Source: Rathayibacter sp. VKM Ac-2857 (GTDB lineage: Bacteria; Actinomycetota; Actinomycetes; Actinomycetales; Microbacteriaceae). Taken from it: 64,000 nt of DNA. Where the stretch lies: contig NZ_JABMLE010000002.1 of the NCBI RefSeq assembly GCF_013205025.1, positions 1,193,670 through 1,257,669 of the forward strand, given 5' to 3'. Of the stretch, positions 62,454 through 64,000 are shown piece by piece. Both the position numbers and the translations under genes were made by a program. A model generated the notes under the pieces. It searched no databases, was not told where the DNA came from, and was given only the letters and a program-made list of their open reading frames with translations. The stretch's first letter is position 1. Every line of letters starts with the position of its first letter.

Positions 62454-63365
62454 ATGACCCGCAGCATCCCGATCCCCGACCTGTCCGGACGGCTCGCCGT
62501 CGTCACCGGCGCGAGCGACGGCATCGGCCGCGTGATCGCCACCCGGCTCGCCGCGGCGGGCGCCGAGCTGATCCTGCCCGTGCGCTCGGCGGCGAAGGGC
62601 GAGGTGGCGGCGGAGGGGATCCGGCGCGAGGTCCCCGGCGCCGCGGTGAGCACGCGCCCGCTCGACCTCTCCTCCCTCCGCTCGGTCGGCGCGCTCACCG
62701 AGGGCCTGCGGGCCGAGGGCCGCCCGATCGACCTGCTCGTGAACAACGCCGGAGTGATGCAGCCGCCGCAGCGTCAAGTGACGGAGGACGGCTTCGAGCT
62801 GCAGTTCGGCACGAACCACCTGGGGCACTTCGCGCTGACGCTCGGCCTGCTGCCGCTGCTCGGGAGCGCGCGGGTCGTGCACCAGACGAGCATCGCGGCG
62901 CGCAGCGGCTCGATCGGCTGGGACGACCTCGACGGCGCCCGGGACTACGACGCGATGCGGGCCTACGTGCAGTCGAAGATCGCGGTCGGCCTCTTCGCCC
63001 GCGAGCTCGAGTCCCGGGGCAGGGCGGCCGGCTGGGGGCTGACGAGCACGCTCGCGCACCCCGGGATCTCGCCGACGAACCTGCTGGCGGCGCAGCCCGG
63101 CCTCGGCCGCGCGCAGCAGGTGCGGGGGCGCGGCCTGATCGTGCTGCTCGCGCGCCTGGGCATCGCCGGCACCGTCGAGAGCGCCGCGCAGCCCGCCCTG
63201 CTCGCGGCGACCGCCCCGGCCGGCGGCGGCTTCTACGGCCCGACCCGGCTGATCGGCGGACCCGCCGCGCGCCGCGACCCCTGGGCGCCGCTGCGCAGCG
63301 CCGACGACGCCCGCCGCCTCTGGGACGTCTCGGAGCAACTGACGGGCGTCCGCGCCCCGGCGTGA
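62454..63365 (+). CDS. Short-chain dehydrogenase/reductase (2)
   Basis: 303 residues, ATG 62454 with GAGGAG upstream. Cofactor loop [16 protein letters not shown], catalytic Ser ([10 protein letters not shown]) and YVQSK. The length and the [19 protein letters not shown] segment match the retinol-dehydrogenase/WW-oxidoreductase-like atypical group. Probably controlled by the XRE-type protein upstream. Substrate unknown. Confidence 0.88.
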   Translation: MTRSIPIPDLSGRLAVVTGASDGIGRVIATRLAAAGAELILPVRSAAKGEVAAEGIRREVPGAAVSTRPLDLSSLRSVGALTEGLRAEGRPIDLLVNNAGVMQPPQRQVTEDGFELQFGTNHLGHFALTLGLLPLLGSARVVHQTSIAARSGSIGWDDLDGARDYDAMRAYVQSKIAVGLFARELESRGRAAGWGLTSTLAHPGISPTNLLAAQPGLGRAQQVRGRGLIVLLARLGIAGTVESAAQPALLAATAPAGGGFYGPTRLIGGPAARRDPWAPLRSADDARRLWDVSEQLTGVRAPA

Positions 63366-63399
63366 CGGAGCGCGGATCCACTTGGAAGAGACGTCGCGA

Positions 63400-63530
63400 A
63401 CATGCTGGTCGAGTAGCCCCGCAGGGGCGTATCGAGACCCGCCGTCACCAGCAGGGCAGGTCTGCAGACCCGGCTCCTGACGGTGGTGGATCTCGATACG
63501 CCCGCTGCGCGGGCTACTCGATCAGCAGGG
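63400..63530. repeat. REP-like palindromic repeats
   Basis: Two units (about 63400-63440 and 63485-63530) with CTGGTCGAGTAGCCCCGC and GGATCTCGATACGCCCGC cores. They occupy part of the 314-base gap before the last gene; the remainder to 63679 shows no feature I can name. Confidence 0.8.
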
Positions 63531-63679
63531 GTTCCGCCAGCTCCCCGCCGATCCGCGCCGCGCCCCCGGATGGGGGTCTGCGGGGCGCCGCGGTAAGAGT
63601 TCTCGAGGCACCTCGGCAGCTAGCATTCAGGCACCGTGTCCGCCCGCGGTCCGCCGCGGATCCTCTCGAAAGATCTGCC

Positions 63680-64000
63680 GTGACTCCTCGCCGCCGTCGG
63701 CCGCTCGCTCCTCTCACCGCACTCGGCGTCTCCGCCGTGCTGCTCACCGGCCTCGCCGCCGGTCCGGCCCAGGCGCAGGAGGAGTCCGCCGTCGAGACGA
63801 CCGCCCTCGCCTCGACCGCCGCCGACGAGGGCTTCGACCGCGCGCTGGCGAACGCGAAGACCCAGCGCGACGACGTCGCCGCCGACCCGGCCGCCGAGAT
63901 CGTCCTCTCCGGCACGATCGCGCTCGAGGACACCGACGAGGCGCACCCGGCCCCGACCGGAGCCGCCTACCGCCTCCGCGTCGAGAACGGCGCGGGCACC
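63680..64000 (+). CDS. Secreted protein, N-terminal part (runs off window end)
   Basis: 107 codons visible from GTG 63680. TPRRRRPLAPLTALGVSAVL + LTGLAAGPAQAQE is a clear signal peptide, with cleavage likely after AQA near residue 33. The mature start is Glu/Ala/Thr-rich (EESAVETTALASTAADEGFD) and then turns beta-like (EIVLSGTIALEDTDEAHPAP). No family recognised from this fragment. No strong ribosome site is visible, so the start is moderately certain. Confidence 0.7.
   Translation, partial: MTPRRRRPLAPLTALGVSAVLLTGLAAGPAQAQEESAVETTALASTAADEGFDRALANAKTQRDDVAADPAAEIVLSGTIALEDTDEAHPAPTGAAYRLRVENGAGT

Overview
The window is very high-G+C actinobacterial DNA. GTG starts are common, coding is dense, and cell-wall proteins end in LAXTG sorting signals of the class E sortase type. 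Intergenic gaps hold several families of short palindromic repeats, including a GTCTCGATACGCCC / CTACTCGACCAGCA type. Together these suggest a Microbacteriaceae chromosome (Rathayibacter/Curtobacterium-like). That placement is inference from gene content, not a database result. No tRNA, rRNA, transposase, integrase or cas gene was found.

Layout. 0-4 kb: the end of a sorted PT-repeat protein, a Pro/Ala-repeat secreted protein, and a divergent OmpR-type two-component system. 4.2-8.4 kb: an APH-fold kinase and a three-gene sugar ABC importer. 8.9-24.8 kb: a PucR-type regulator followed by six co-oriented paralogous surface proteins (A-F). These are built from a repeated domain of about 90 residues (DUF11/DUF7507-like), Pro/Thr linkers and, in five of six, a sorting signal. 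The block shows recent duplication, an 11-C tract that throws paralogue B out of frame, and a paralogue (D) that has lost its anchor. 24.8-31.8 kb: a zinc-limitation region with aztA / aztB - lipoprotein - aztC - aztD, a SmtB/CzrA-like repressor, a cysteine-free L36 ribosomal protein and a COG0523/CobW-like protein without a P-loop. Two Zur-like palindromes sit in its divergent promoters. 32-38.3 kb: an NMT1-type ABC importer in an operon with an amidohydrolase and a RidA protein, followed by an adenine/adenosine deaminase, probably for a nitrogenous heterocycle.

39-49 kb: LysR and EamA; XRE and SDR; an alditol oxidase; a ChaB/Rho_N protein; a GH13 trehalose-synthase-like enzyme; and an aldo/keto reductase - LacI - FucU/RbsD operon with a LacI-type operator. 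49.2-49.8 kb is a striking non-coding array: eight imperfect palindromes of two alternating subtypes whose centres are spaced 81-82 bp apart. 49.9-63.4 kb: CNNM/CorC-type membrane protein, SMP-30 lactonase, MFS and APC transporters, RibD-like reductase, RNase J, ornithine aminotransferase, DDAH, and a second XRE/SDR pair. The window ends inside a secreted protein.

The observations most worth checking are the surface-protein block with its candidate phase-variable switch, the regularly spaced palindrome array, two 63-bp palindromes that are exact reverse complements flanking about 5 kb, and the compact zinc-sparing locus.
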